Shown: positions 35,003 through 43,623, counted from the stretch's first letter. The stretch is DNA of 64,000 nucleotides from Desulfitobacterium metallireducens DSM 15288 (GCF_000231405.2 NZ_CP007032.1:2542001-2606000); one strand, 5' to 3'. The notes: generated by a model not told the origin, from the sequence alone. Translations and numbers: made by a program.

Positions 35003-36628
35003 CTAACGGTCACAGCAACTATAACACAGTTCAAAGCTCTTATTGATTAAAGGAAAATCGGGAACAATGTTACCGAGGACAGCTAAGGGTACTGCCGGCC
35101 AATTCGCATAAGCTGCTGAACGAATCCGACAACGATAAATCTTCCGGTTCTCATCAACCATTAGCCAGACAGCATCTGTCCCCCGTGGTGATTCAGCACA
35201 ACCCCAAGCAAATGAGTGCGGTTTCGTATTTGTTTCCCAAGCTTTCCGAAATTCGCTTTTCCCTTGTTCATGGGTCTGCTCATTCGCTCTTTCTTTCCAG
35301 TCCCTCAAGTACTTCATCTTTTCCAAGAGAACTTCTAAAAGTTCAAAGCTTTGCTTCACTTCACGAGAGCGTACTATAAGGCGTGACATGACATCACAAT
35401 CTGCTTCAACTTGAGGCTCAACATTTAGCTCAGGATACAATAGATAAGCATGGCACTGCCGCCAATCTATTGCTACTCCAGAGGCTCGCGCCGCAGGACC
35501 AGTTACTCCTAAATCGATAGCACTTTCATGTTTTAAGACACCGGTTGTCACTGCCCGCTGACGGAAGCCGTCATGCTCCAGAATCAGAGAAATCCAATCC
35601 TCAGAGTCCTCCCTAATCTCGCGTAGACGTTCCGCTAAGATGCTTGTTTGTTCTTCATCGGGAATCCTATCTACTCCACCCGGTACTACCGCACCTCTCA
35701 AAAAACGATGTCCGAATATCTCTCGATTCAGTCTTTGGACGTGTTCTTTAGCCTGAAGGCCATTGGCATTGCCGAGCGCAAAACCCACACCGGCACACAT
35801 ATTGCCAATATCTCCAAGGTGATTATATAGCCGCTCCAATTCTGCTAAAACAGTACGCCAGCCTAAAACCGTATGAGAGGGTTGAAATCCTGCCAGCTTC
35901 TCGACCGCTTCACAATAGGCCAAAGCATGACTGACCGTGCACACCCCGCAGAGATGCTCAATTATCGCTAAGCCCTCAAAGAGGTCCTTCCCTTCAAGAA
36001 GTTTCTCGACTCCTTTGTGGGTATAAAACAATTGTGCTTCGATGTGCAAAATTGTCTCGCCAATCGTTTGGAAACGAAAATGTCCGGGTTCAATAATTCC
36101 TGCGTGGATCGGACCTACTGAAATTTCAAAGGTTCCTTCTCCCTGGGCAGGAGAAATCGGTAATTCTCCTGGCACGAAACCCTTATTTTCTAAGTAATTT
36201 GCCTCTCGCTTGCGCAACGGAAAGAATCCCTCTGGCCAACCGGGATGGAAAACTAAGGGACGCGGGTCAGGGTGACCGACTGCTTTCAGTCCGAATAAAT
36301 CCTGAACTTCTCGTTCAGACCAATTTAACGCAGGCCAAACCGCCGTCAAAGATGGGAAACTGTCTTCAATCCCTCGAGAGGCCAATGTCAACGAGAAATC
36401 CCCGCTCCAATGGAGCACGAGGTAGATAACAAAACCCTGTCCAAGCTGTCGCTCATCATTCACCGTGTGAATAAGGAGAATCGGATTTTCGCCCTGAGAG
36501 CTTACGCGGAGATCATTGAGCACGCTTGGAAAACGTTCAGACTTAATCCAGACAAACCCTTCCTGCTTCGTCCACGAAACAATCTCAGAATCCTCGCACG
36601 CTTGAAAGTACGCTCGTAACTTGTCCAT
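35003..36628 (-). CDS. hyfG: Group-4 [NiFe]-hydrogenase large subunit, HyfG/HycE type (NuoC-NuoD fusion)
   Basis: Catalytic subunit of 541 aa from ATG 36628, preceded by AAGGAGGTGG. The first 150 residues are NuoC-like (WSEREVQDLFGL, FHPGWPEGFFPL). The remainder is NuoD/HycE-like (FEISVGPIHAGIIEPGHFRF, ERLYNHLGDIGN). Both NiFe ligand pairs are kept: CGVC in EHLCGVCTVSHAL, and CYSC in ELCYSCCDR. The protein stops right after that Arg, so it lacks the C-terminal peptide that HycI-type proteases remove from E. coli HycE. The 5' end overlaps hyfF by 44 bp. No maturation genes are in the window. Confidence 0.95.
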   Translation of the reverse strand: MDKLRAYFQACEDSEIVSWTKQEGFVWIKSERFPSVLNDLRVSSQGENPILLIHTVNDERQLGQGFVIYLVLHWSGDFSLTLASRGIEDSFPSLTAVWPALNWSEREVQDLFGLKAVGHPDPRPLVFHPGWPEGFFPLRKREANYLENKGFVPGELPISPAQGEGTFEISVGPIHAGIIEPGHFRFQTIGETILHIEAQLFYTHKGVEKLLEGKDLFEGLAIIEHLCGVCTVSHALAYCEAVEKLAGFQPSHTVLGWRTVLAELERLYNHLGDIGNMCAGVGFALGNANGLQAKEHVQRLNREIFGHRFLRGAVVPGGVDRIPDEEQTSILAERLREIREDSEDWISLILEHDGFRQRAVTTGVLKHESAIDLGVTGPAARASGVAIDWRQCHAYLLYPELNVEPQVEADCDVMSRLIVRSREVKQSFELLEVLLEKMKYLRDWKERANEQTHEQGKSEFRKAWETNTKPHSFAWGCAESPRGTDAVWLMVDENRKIYRCRIRSAAYANWPAVPLAVLGNIVPDFPLINKSFELCYSCCDR

Positions 36629-38090
36629 GATCTCCACCTCCTTGAATAATCTGCACAACCTGCCAAAGCGCCTGATTGATACTTTCCGGAATAAACAGAC
36701 CTAGAACAAGAACCCCTAAAACTGGAACTCCAAGAAGGAGAGGCTTCCAACTTTCCCCTGGAGTTTCGTGTTGATGTTCATAGGGCTTCCCGAAAAGCAT
36801 GCCCACAAAGTGATAGAGGAAGCCAGCAAAAATAAGGGTCAGAAAGAGTGAAGCGAGAAAACCAAGCACCGGGTGACCAGTACTAAATAATCCGGCTAAG
36901 ATACTGATCTCCGAACGAAATGTTCCAAATGGTGGTGTTCCTGTAATGGCGAGAAAGCCCAACAGAAGGAGAAATCCCGTATAAGGCCACAGCGAAATCA
37001 GTCCACGGATTTTTAGAATTTGACGTGTCCCCGTCTTGTGCACAATTCTCCCTACGACCACGAAGAGATTAGCTTTCGTAAGGGCATGCAGCAATAAATG
37101 CAAACAGGCGCCCCAAATTGCCAGAGGTGTTCCCAATCCGAACCCAAGCGCTAAAATCCCCATATGTTCCACACTGGAATACGCAAGCAAGCGTTTAATA
37201 TCTTTTTGTAAAAGAATGAATGCAACCATAACACCAAGCGAAATAAGTCCGAACACCATCAAGAGATTCCCGGAAAAGTTCGGTCCGAGTGAGGTTTGCC
37301 GGACAATGATATGCCAACGCAGAATAGCATATAACGCACAGTTTAAGAGAACCCCGGACAAGAGAGCACTTACGGGTGACGGAGCCTGACTGTGCGCATC
37401 AGGAAGCCAAGGATGCATTGGCGCAAAGCCAACTTTAGCCCCGTACCCGATAAAGGCAAAAAGGAAACCGAGTTTAACCAAGGCCGGATCCAATTGCAAA
37501 ACCCACCCTTGGAGTAAACGCCAATCAAGCGACGCGAGGCCGTATCCATTGACTTGACCCGCTGCCGCGTACAGAAGAAGCGTTCCAAGCAAAGCAAAAC
37601 TAATTCCCACTGAACATAAGATGATATATTTCCACGCCGCTTCAATGGCCGCTTTTTCACGGTAGAACCCGACCAAAAGTGCGGTTGCCAAGGTTGTCCC
37701 TTCAATTCCGACCCAGATGAGTCCTAAATTGGGAGTACTGACCACCCAAAGCATCGTCCCAATAAACATCCAAATCCAAAAATAATACCAACGCAAACGA
37801 TTACGGGGAACTTTTCCTTCCTCCACCTCAAGTTCCATATAGTGCAGGGAAAATAAGACCACATAATCAGCAATAATGACGATAACGCTTAAAAGCAAAG
37901 CGCTGAGAGCATCCCAATAGAAAAAGCCATTCCAAATACTTTGGGGACCCTCACGAAAAACCTTGAAGACAATATTTCCTGCTAACCCTGTTAGACTCAA
38001 AAGAGCTAGCCCATTTAAGCCCCTCAGATACGGCCGTTTAGCCGAAAACATCATAGCGAGAGCTGCCAGGAAGGCAATAACTACAAACAT
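36585..38090 (-). CDS. hyfF: Hydrogenase-4 membrane subunit HyfF (antiporter-like)
   Basis: Polytopic membrane protein of 501 aa related to Mrp/NuoL/M/N ion-translocating subunits. About fourteen hydrophobic helices are visible. Functional hallmarks include LIWVGIEGTTLATALLVGF with the conserved Glu of helix 5, YGAKVGFAPMHPWLPDAHSQ with the helix 7 Lys, APSPVSALLSGVLLN, and LLAYSSVEHMGILALGFGLG. HLLLHALTKANLF supplies further charged residues. It likely couples H2 metabolism to H+ or Na+ movement. Its 3' end overlaps the start of hyfG. Confidence 0.93.
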   Translation of the reverse strand: MFVVIAFLAALAMMFSAKRPYLRGLNGLALLSLTGLAGNIVFKVFREGPQSIWNGFFYWDALSALLLSVIVIIADYVVLFSLHYMELEVEEGKVPRNRLRWYYFWIWMFIGTMLWVVSTPNLGLIWVGIEGTTLATALLVGFYREKAAIEAAWKYIILCSVGISFALLGTLLLYAAAGQVNGYGLASLDWRLLQGWVLQLDPALVKLGFLFAFIGYGAKVGFAPMHPWLPDAHSQAPSPVSALLSGVLLNCALYAILRWHIIVRQTSLGPNFSGNLLMVFGLISLGVMVAFILLQKDIKRLLAYSSVEHMGILALGFGLGTPLAIWGACLHLLLHALTKANLFVVVGRIVHKTGTRQILKIRGLISLWPYTGFLLLLGFLAITGTPPFGTFRSEISILAGLFSTGHPVLGFLASLFLTLIFAGFLYHFVGMLFGKPYEHQHETPGESWKPLLLGVPVLGVLVLGLFIPESINQALWQVVQIIQGGGDHGQVTSVLSSVRGF

Positions 38091-38099
38091 TAGCTTTTC

Positions 38100-38759
38100 C
38101 TACCCTTTCAATGAATTAAGATGCTCGACATTTAAGGAATCAAATTTCTGAATCATCCGCTGTGCTAACACTCCGAAAATCAAGACCCCAATCAAGATAT
38201 CAAAAATAACCCCAATTTCCACGAGTAAAGGCATCCCTTTCGTCAAAAGGAATCCCGCTAAGAAAATTCCGTTATCCATCATTAATATCCCTAAAACCTG
38301 AACCAAGGCCACTTTGCGGATAACCATCAACAAGAGTCCATAAAAAAGAAGTGAAAAAGCGATCGCCAGTCCATTGCGAAGCGCTGGCTCAACCAAATTC
38401 AGCAAGGGTTGAGTGATCACATAGGCCAGCACCGTTAAGGATGCGGCAACGACCAGAGAGGAGGTGCGTTTGAGGAAAACCTCTCCTACCCATTGAGTAT
38501 GGGATTGATTCGCGGTACGCCGCAAAAGCCAAGGAATAATCCCTCCTTTGACAGCCAAAGTCAGGAGCGCCACTCCAATCATTTCCAACTCGGACGATCT
38601 AAACCCCTCGATTAAAACCAATAAGGCGATACTTATAGCTTGATAAGCCCACCAATTTAGCGCTTTACTCAGCTTTGTACTTCCCACAAGGGCTAAACCT
38701 GTTGCCAAAATGATAAAAAGCAAAAGTGGCTCAAGATTTGCTGGTATAGTCACTCCCAT
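38100..38759 (-). CDS. hyfE: Hydrogenase-4 membrane subunit HyfE (NuoK-like)
   Basis: Membrane protein of 219 aa with about six or seven hydrophobic helices and few charged residues. HyfE-type features are LLRRTANQSHTQWVGEVFLK and, in the C-terminal half, VLGILMMDNGIFLAGFLLTK, which corresponds to the NuoK core. It lies 9 nt upstream of hyfF and 1 nt downstream of hyfC, so these genes are in one tight operon. Confidence 0.88.
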   Translation of the reverse strand: MGVTIPANLEPLLLFIILATGLALVGSTKLSKALNWWAYQAISIALLVLIEGFRSSELEMIGVALLTLAVKGGIIPWLLRRTANQSHTQWVGEVFLKRTSSLVVAASLTVLAYVITQPLLNLVEPALRNGLAIAFSLLFYGLLLMVIRKVALVQVLGILMMDNGIFLAGFLLTKGMPLLVEIGVIFDILIGVLIFGVLAQRMIQKFDSLNVEHLNSLKG

Positions 38760-38760
38760 C

Positions 38761-39690
38761 TCAAATTCCTCCTTCCATCAGCAAAAATGTCACTAACGCA
38801 AGCATTGCACTAGCTGTAGCTGCCGCCAAATAGTTAGGAATTCGAAAGAGGCGCATCTTTACATTCAAGCTTTCAATCGTCGCAAAGAGGGCTCCCAATA
38901 AAGCGACACATAAAATTTGAGCTACAAGGCTCTGTGCTCCGATGATCAAGGCGAGCAGTTCAAGTAAAATGAGTTGTTTTAATTGTTCTGCCCAATTTAA
39001 AAAGGCCAGTGAACGTCCCGAATAGTCAAGCAGCATGCCTTCATGAATCATCGTCAGCTCCAGATGCGTATCTGGATTATCCACGGGAATTCGCCCCATT
39101 TCTGCAATCACAATGAACCCTAAAGCAAGTACCGCAAGCAAACGTGGAGTCTCTAGCAAGGATATTCCCTGCAGGTATTGAATAAGTCCCGTTAAAGATG
39201 TTGTTCCAGTCATCAACGCTAGGACGCTCAGGCTTAATAAAAATCCAGGTTCCACCAAGGCCGCAACGAATAATTCGCGGCTGCTTCCCATGCCTCCGAA
39301 GGCTCCAGCCACATCAAGTCCAGCTAATGTTAAGAAAAAGCGAGCCACACCAAAGCTGGCCACCAACCAAAATATAGTCCCGTATTGACTCATCGGTGCC
39401 CACCCCCAAGGGTTTGGAAGAACGAGAGTCGCGAGAAGCGAACTTCCCAGGACAAGGGATGGAGTGATCAGGAAAATCCAAGATGCATGTTCTGAAACCA
39501 CTTCTTCCTTAAACCAATACTTACGAAGATCACGGTAAGGTTGCCAAAGCGAGGGGCCTTTTCTCATCTGCCAGAATGCTTTGGCCTTTTTGATCCACCC
39601 CTGCAAAAGTGGGGCTAAAGCGAAGAGGATCAGAACGTGCCCTATCGAAAAGAAGATGGTTCCTAAGTCTTTTTCAAAATCGAGTAACAT
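38761..39690 (-). CDS. hyfC: Hydrogenase-4 membrane subunit HyfC (NuoH-like)
   Basis: Membrane subunit of 309 aa that docks the hydrophilic Fe-S/NiFe arm to the membrane, homologous to NuoH/HycD. It has eight predicted helices. Characteristic parts are RKGPSLWQPYRDLRKYWFKE near residue 45, GSSRELFVAALVEPGFLLSL and EMGRIPVDNPDTHLELTMIH, the last containing the conserved acidic E-loop region. It lies 19 nt after hyfB. Confidence 0.95.
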   Translation of the reverse strand: MLLDFEKDLGTIFFSIGHVLILFALAPLLQGWIKKAKAFWQMRKGPSLWQPYRDLRKYWFKEEVVSEHASWIFLITPSLVLGSSLLATLVLPNPWGWAPMSQYGTIFWLVASFGVARFFLTLAGLDVAGAFGGMGSSRELFVAALVEPGFLLSLSVLALMTGTTSLTGLIQYLQGISLLETPRLLAVLALGFIVIAEMGRIPVDNPDTHLELTMIHEGMLLDYSGRSLAFLNWAEQLKQLILLELLALIIGAQSLVAQILCVALLGALFATIESLNVKMRLFRIPNYLAAATASAMLALVTFLLMEGGI

Positions 39691-39709
39691 TTTATAATCT
39701 CCTCTCCTC

Positions 39710-41632
39710 TTATAATGACCAAATCAGCACAATGACGAGTGTTATGAGCATATATCCCAGATAGAAATGAATACTGCCCCCTTGTAACGTCCGAATCCGC
39801 TCCGCACACCAGAGCAAAAGATGCGTGAAAGGCCGATAGATGATTTCCTCATACCGCTCTCGGGTTTTCCCTGTATAACTCAGATTTCGGACAACATAAC
39901 GCGTTTCCGAATACTCTTTCTCAATCTTCGACTTCGATCCCAGGAGTTGCTTAAATAAAATGCGCAGTGGCATCGTAATCCCTAAGCTCGAATACTGCAT
40001 GCGTGGGGTTAGCGGTGTCCCGCAGTTCCATGTCGCACCCACGCGTCGCCGCTGTCCTCGGGTGAGCAGATAGAGCAACCCTGTTATAAGCAGTAATAAA
40101 AGGCCATAAATTTTCACCGAAGCGAAAAAGCCTGACATAACAAGTGAATTAGAGGTTTCCACTGATACGGAACTGAAGCGCTCAGGCGATGAAGCAAATA
40201 AGCTTTGGACTGGAAGAGAAATCAGTTGAAATACCCCTTTAGGCCATAAAATCGCCCCAAAAGTGAGGCTAATCGCAATCCCTAGAGACCCGGTTTGCGA
40301 CTTAGGAAGCTCTTCTGCCGTCTTCGCCTCAGGACTGCGAGCTTGCCCCAAAAAGGCACTGGCAAACCATTTTACCATCGTCGCTAAGGCTAATGCAGAA
40401 ACTAAGCCAAGCGCCGCAATCACGAGTAGGAGTGTAAATTTAACCCCTCCTTCTCTCGCTTGGTGCGCGGTCTGATATAACGACTGAAATAACAGCCATT
40501 CTCCCCAAAATCCACCGAGGGGAGGCAATGAAGCTAGTCCTAACGCTCCAAACATAGCCCAAAATCCTGTCCAAGGAAGACGTCTCAGTAACCCTCCCAT
40601 TTTCTCTAAGCTTCGCGTATGAGTCGCTTGGATGAGATTTCCGGCAACCATAAATAAGCTCGATTTAAACAACAGATGGTGAAGGACATGCCAAAAAAAT
40701 GCAAACAAAGCGAGCTGCGCAATTTGGGGATAACCGAGCGCTTGCGATAACATTGCAGTCCCAAGGGCTATCGCTAAAATTCCTACATTTTCTACCGTAG
40801 AATAGGCAAGCACCCGTTTGACATCTTGCTGAACCGAGGCGTAGAGAATCCCCACGAAAGCGGAGATAATACCTGTTAATAACAGAAGGCCTCCCCACCA
40901 CAGTTCGACCGGACCGAGCGTAAGATAAATGAGCCGCAACATCAAATAGAGAGCAATCTTGACCATCACTCCCGACATCAAGGCTGAAACAGGGGTAGGC
41001 GCAACCGGGTGAGCATAGGGTAACCAGATATGAAAGGGAACAAGTCCTGCTTTAGTGCCCAGCCCAATGAATAACCCTAGAAAGAGGAGATTTTTTTCTA
41101 TGATACTTAGATTGGGAGAATAAGCAGCCCACGACGCAAACGCAAAACTTCCGGTTTTTGCATAAAAATACAAAACAACAGACGTTAGAAAGACGGTACC
41201 CAGGTGAGTCATGACCAGATAAATATAAGCTGCCCGCCGATTTTGGCTTTCTTCATGCTCATACATGACAAGAAAGAAAGAAAAGAGAGACATAACCTCC
41301 CAAAAGAGTAAGAACGTAAAGCCATCTTTCACCATCAGAACGCCGAACATGCTTCCTATAAAGGCTAGCCAAGAAACAGCAAACAAAAGAAGGGATTTCT
41401 TACCCTCATATTCCTTCATGTAGCTCCAAGCGTAAAGTGAAGATATTCCCTGTCCTAGGAAGAGAATGACAAGAAAAAAGGCGGTCAGTCCATCCGGTTT
41501 CCACCTTAGAACCTCTCCGCCTCCCCAAAAATTGTACCCTAATAAACCTAGACCTGCGAGTGCAGTTATCAAGGTTAAACCGAAGGTGCTTCGTCGTATA
41601 GCACGTTCAGTTTTTACATTGAGATTATACAT
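39710..41632 (-). CDS. hyfB: Hydrogenase-4 membrane subunit HyfB (antiporter-like)
   Basis: First gene of the hydrogenase cluster, 640 aa from ATG 41632, preceded by GGAGG; an in-frame longer version is possible but lacks a start signal. NuoL/M-type core: LLFWEVMSLFSFFLVMYE with the key Glu, GLGTKAGLVPFHIWLPYAHP with the helix 7 Lys, APTPVSALMSGVMVKIALYL and LAYSTVENVGILAIALG. The C-terminal portion (TWNCGTPLTPRMQYSSLGIT and the following 100 residues) is the HyfB/HycC extension ending in a last helix. No hyfA or hyfD gene is present between it and hyfC. Confidence 0.93.
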   Translation of the reverse strand: MYNLNVKTERAIRRSTFGLTLITALAGLGLLGYNFWGGGEVLRWKPDGLTAFFLVILFLGQGISSLYAWSYMKEYEGKKSLLLFAVSWLAFIGSMFGVLMVKDGFTFLLFWEVMSLFSFFLVMYEHEESQNRRAAYIYLVMTHLGTVFLTSVVLYFYAKTGSFAFASWAAYSPNLSIIEKNLLFLGLFIGLGTKAGLVPFHIWLPYAHPVAPTPVSALMSGVMVKIALYLMLRLIYLTLGPVELWWGGLLLLTGIISAFVGILYASVQQDVKRVLAYSTVENVGILAIALGTAMLSQALGYPQIAQLALFAFFWHVLHHLLFKSSLFMVAGNLIQATHTRSLEKMGGLLRRLPWTGFWAMFGALGLASLPPLGGFWGEWLLFQSLYQTAHQAREGGVKFTLLLVIAALGLVSALALATMVKWFASAFLGQARSPEAKTAEELPKSQTGSLGIAISLTFGAILWPKGVFQLISLPVQSLFASSPERFSSVSVETSNSLVMSGFFASVKIYGLLLLLITGLLYLLTRGQRRRVGATWNCGTPLTPRMQYSSLGITMPLRILFKQLLGSKSKIEKEYSETRYVVRNLSYTGKTRERYEEIIYRPFTHLLLWCAERIRTLQGGSIHFYLGYMLITLVIVLIWSL

Positions 41633-41674
41633 ACTCTGTTTCCTCCACTTAGCTTCTTTGTCCATTCCAAATCA

Positions 41675-41739
41675 TGTACTATAACACTGACAACTTCAGT
41701 CCACGTATACCTTATTTATTGATACTTGTACTATAACAC
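41675..41739 (-). promoter_or_regulatory. Duplicated 13-bp element upstream of the hydrogenase operon
   Basis: TGTACTATAACAC occurs twice on the plus strand (41675-41687 and 41727-41739), 52 bp apart, about five helical turns. In minus sense each contains TATAGT, so they could be tandem -10 boxes or regulator sites. No -24/-12 sigma-54 promoter was recognised. The rest of 41740-41968 holds no gene that I can support. Confidence 0.4.
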
Positions 41740-41968
41740 GCACATCCTTAATCTTATTCCTCTTAGCTCCTCTCTTTCAAGTTGCATAATCCTCCATATT
41801 TCTGGATATTCTCTCAAAATCTCGAAAAGATTTGCTTTTACCGAAGCTATGCTAAGTTTCTAGCCTATCGATAAGATTTCATGAGTTATAAAGAAAACCC
41901 AGAACTTATGCTGAATAATTATTTAAATTTCTACAAATACTGTATTTGAGTTTAAGGAGGTGTTACAT

Positions 41969-42145
41969 ATGCCCGGAAACGCAAAGCAATATGTTGATCA
42001 AAGTATGTCAGCAGTACAAACTACTGTTAGCACATTACAACAAGCACTTAGTTCTGCAGAAAAGCCAGAAAACAAAAACAAAATTCAACAAGCAATCAAT
42101 TCACTAACCTCAGTACAGCAACAATTATCAGGGTATCAAGATTAA
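41969..42145 (+). CDS. Small Gln/Ser-rich helical protein (58 aa)
   Basis: Starts at ATG 41969 after a strong SD (AAGGAGGTG, six bases before). The peptide begins MPGNAKQYVDQSMSAVQTTV and is mostly Gln, Ser, Ala and Thr with regular heptad-like spacing, so one or two amphipathic helices are likely. It resembles in general character the short DUF1657-like spore-former proteins, but I cannot assign a family. A perfect 18-bp terminator stem follows. It is divergent from the hydrogenase operon. A TGAATA/CAAATACT arrangement near 41910-41940 is vaguely like a forespore sigma promoter; this is weak. Confidence 0.65.
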   Translation: MPGNAKQYVDQSMSAVQTTVSTLQQALSSAEKPENKNKIQQAINSLTSVQQQLSGYQD

Positions 42146-42179
42146 TTAATATCTAAATTATTGTTGACTGAAACCTATT

Positions 42180-42220
42180 AAAAACACTTTATTCTGATCT
42201 ACTCAGAATAAAGTGTTTTT
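42180..42220. terminator. Bidirectional terminator for the 58-aa gene and the GDSL gene
   Basis: Perfect 18-bp stem AAAAACACTTTATTCTGA / TCAGAATAAAGTGTTTTT with a 5-nt loop; A and T runs flank it on either side. Confidence 0.93.
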
Positions 42221-42234
42221 CCATTTAAATTAAA

Positions 42235-42846
42235 TTAGTTTCTTGTAAAAAGGTCAGCCATAAGTCTATGCCCCCCAACATTAGGATGCAGATGATCTGG
42301 GCCCAGTAGCAACTGTTCTCTCTCTCTAAGCGCTTTTGCTACGGGCACAACAACAAAATGAAATTCTCTTGCTTGATTCAGAATGCTGTGATTTGCGGCC
42401 TTAACTAAACCTTTTGCGAAAGCATCCGTCTCTTTGTCCATCGGGGGCAGAGGGTTATAAATCGTTGCTACCTTGACTAAAACGGATGGATTAATCGCCC
42501 GAATCTGTCCCCCGATTAACCTGAGATTATGGTTGAAGTTTCCTAAGATGAGGTCAATATTGGACCCCGAACCTGAGATAAGACCTTTACCGACGGCGAG
42601 CAGGTCATTGGAACCAATCGTTAGGCTAATAAATTTAGCCTGTGCAATCAAGGTGTGGAACCTTTTTTGTCCCACCATTGCTGCTAACTCTTCACTCGTC
42701 AATCCATTCACCCCAAGGTTAATATACCGAAGACTCGGATCAAAAGAGAGAAGGTTTTTATAATATAGATTAGCAAATGATTGATTCGACCCAACTCCAT
42801 AACCTGTTGTAATTGAGTCCCCCAGAGCCAAGTAGATTGTGCTCAC
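42235..42846 (-). CDS. SGNH/GDSL-family esterase
   Basis: Serine hydrolase of 203 aa with the SGNH blocks in order: LALGDSITTGYG near the N-terminus (nucleophile Ser), FISLTIGSNDLLA (block III, Asn), and LGPDHLHPNVGGHRLMADLF, which gives the Asp-His pair. There is no signal peptide or membrane segment, so it seems cytoplasmic. Family members hydrolyse lipids, acylated sugars or thioesters; the substrate is not predictable. It is not in an operon. Confidence 0.92.
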   Translation of the reverse strand: MSTIYLALGDSITTGYGVGSNQSFANLYYKNLLSFDPSLRYINLGVNGLTSEELAAMVGQKRFHTLIAQAKFISLTIGSNDLLAVGKGLISGSGSNIDLILGNFNHNLRLIGGQIRAINPSVLVKVATIYNPLPPMDKETDAFAKGLVKAANHSILNQAREFHFVVVPVAKALREREQLLLGPDHLHPNVGGHRLMADLFTRN

Positions 42847-42949
42847 GATTAAAGGATCACTCCTCTACTCCTTTTTTGCAATTCTAAATCTCAATTTCAC
42901 TATATATTATTTAACGTTGTTTCTCGTTGATCCATTTTCTCTTAAATAG

Positions 42950-43056
42950 TGCGCAAAAGGAGCTGTCGCAAAACCTATGGTCGTGTAGTTTCGGGTCTTT
43001 TGTAATAGTCCATAATTATTGTGCGCACGAAAAAGGAGCTGTTTTGCGACAGCCCC
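42950..43056. repeat. Small paired-repeat element with a terminator copy
   Basis: GCTGTCGCAAAAC (42962-42974) and its exact complement GTTTTGCGACAGC (43041-43053) lie 66 bp apart. Both arms are also preceded by the direct repeat TGCGCA ... AAGGAGCTGT. The right copy folds by itself into the terminator of the ybaK gene. The layout suggests a tiny mobile or duplicated terminator element. Confidence 0.5.
43026..43056 (-). terminator. Terminator after ybaK
   Basis: Stem GCTGT/ACAGC extended by GG/CC across one mismatch (43035-43056), with TTTTT following in minus sense, 12 bp past the ybaK stop. Confidence 0.75.
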
Positions 43057-43067
43057 TACATCCTCAG

Positions 43068-43523
43068 TTATTGGGCTACATCGACCCAATCGGTCGCGAC
43101 AAGTGCTTCTAACTCCTCAACTTTCAACCCCACGGCAGCATTCGGTGCCCCTGCAGCAGGATATACCTTTGCATAGGCTCTCAAAGATTGATCAAGGTAA
43201 ACCGGAATCTTCTCTTTTAAGCCAAAGGGACATACTCCACCAACAGGATGCCCTGTAATTTCCAGTACCTGTTCCACTTCAGGCATCTTTGGCTTCGCCT
43301 TAAACATATCTTTAAACTTGCGATTATCGAGTCGTTTATCTCCTGCCATCAAAACCATGATAAAATCATCTTTAACTTGCAAAAGCAGGGACTTTGCAAT
43401 CTCCCCAGGCGTCACCCCTATGCTTTCCGCTGCTTTGGCAACTGTACTCGTGTCTTCAAAAGTAAGAATCTGGATCTCCTTATCTTTGGTGTCAAAAAAA
43501 TCGCGAACCGCTTGAACAGTCAT
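43068..43523 (-). CDS. ybaK: YbaK/ProXp-family aminoacyl-tRNA deacylase
   Basis: Editing enzyme of 151 aa that hydrolyses misacylated tRNA in trans. The family core is visible: EIAKSLLLQVKDDFIMVLMA with the catalytic-region Lys, then AGDKRLDNRKF, ITGHPVGGVCPFGLKEKIPV and YPAAGAPNAAVGLKVEEL. The GG(V/I)CPFG variant points to the YbaK/ProXp group, but the exact substrate (Cys-tRNA-Pro, Ala-tRNA-Pro or other) cannot be told. It is an isolated gene with its own terminator. Confidence 0.9.
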   Translation of the reverse strand: MTVQAVRDFFDTKDKEIQILTFEDTSTVAKAAESIGVTPGEIAKSLLLQVKDDFIMVLMAGDKRLDNRKFKDMFKAKPKMPEVEQVLEITGHPVGGVCPFGLKEKIPVYLDQSLRAYAKVYPAAGAPNAAVGLKVEELEALVATDWVDVAQ

Positions 43524-43556
43524 AACCTTCCTCCACCCTAACTTTCTATGTATGGT

Positions 43557-43590
43557 TAAAAGCCTGACTACTTTAAGCAGCCAGGCTTTT
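43557..43590 (-). terminator. Terminator after yqeY
   Basis: Stem AAAAGCCTG/CAGGCTTTT (43558-43590), imperfect in the middle, with a short T run in minus sense. Confidence 0.75.
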
Positions 43591-43623
43591 AATTGCGTTT
43601 TCAGTTTAGAGCCTTCAAAAGAC

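Noticed and set aside
41632-41665. Longer HyfB start at 41665
   Set aside because: GGAGG is correctly placed only for the ATG at 41632; the extension is charged and not family-like.
41666-41968. Sigma-54 promoter for the hydrogenase operon, as in E. coli hyf
   Set aside because: No TGGCAC-N5-TTGC-type -24/-12 element found on the minus strand.
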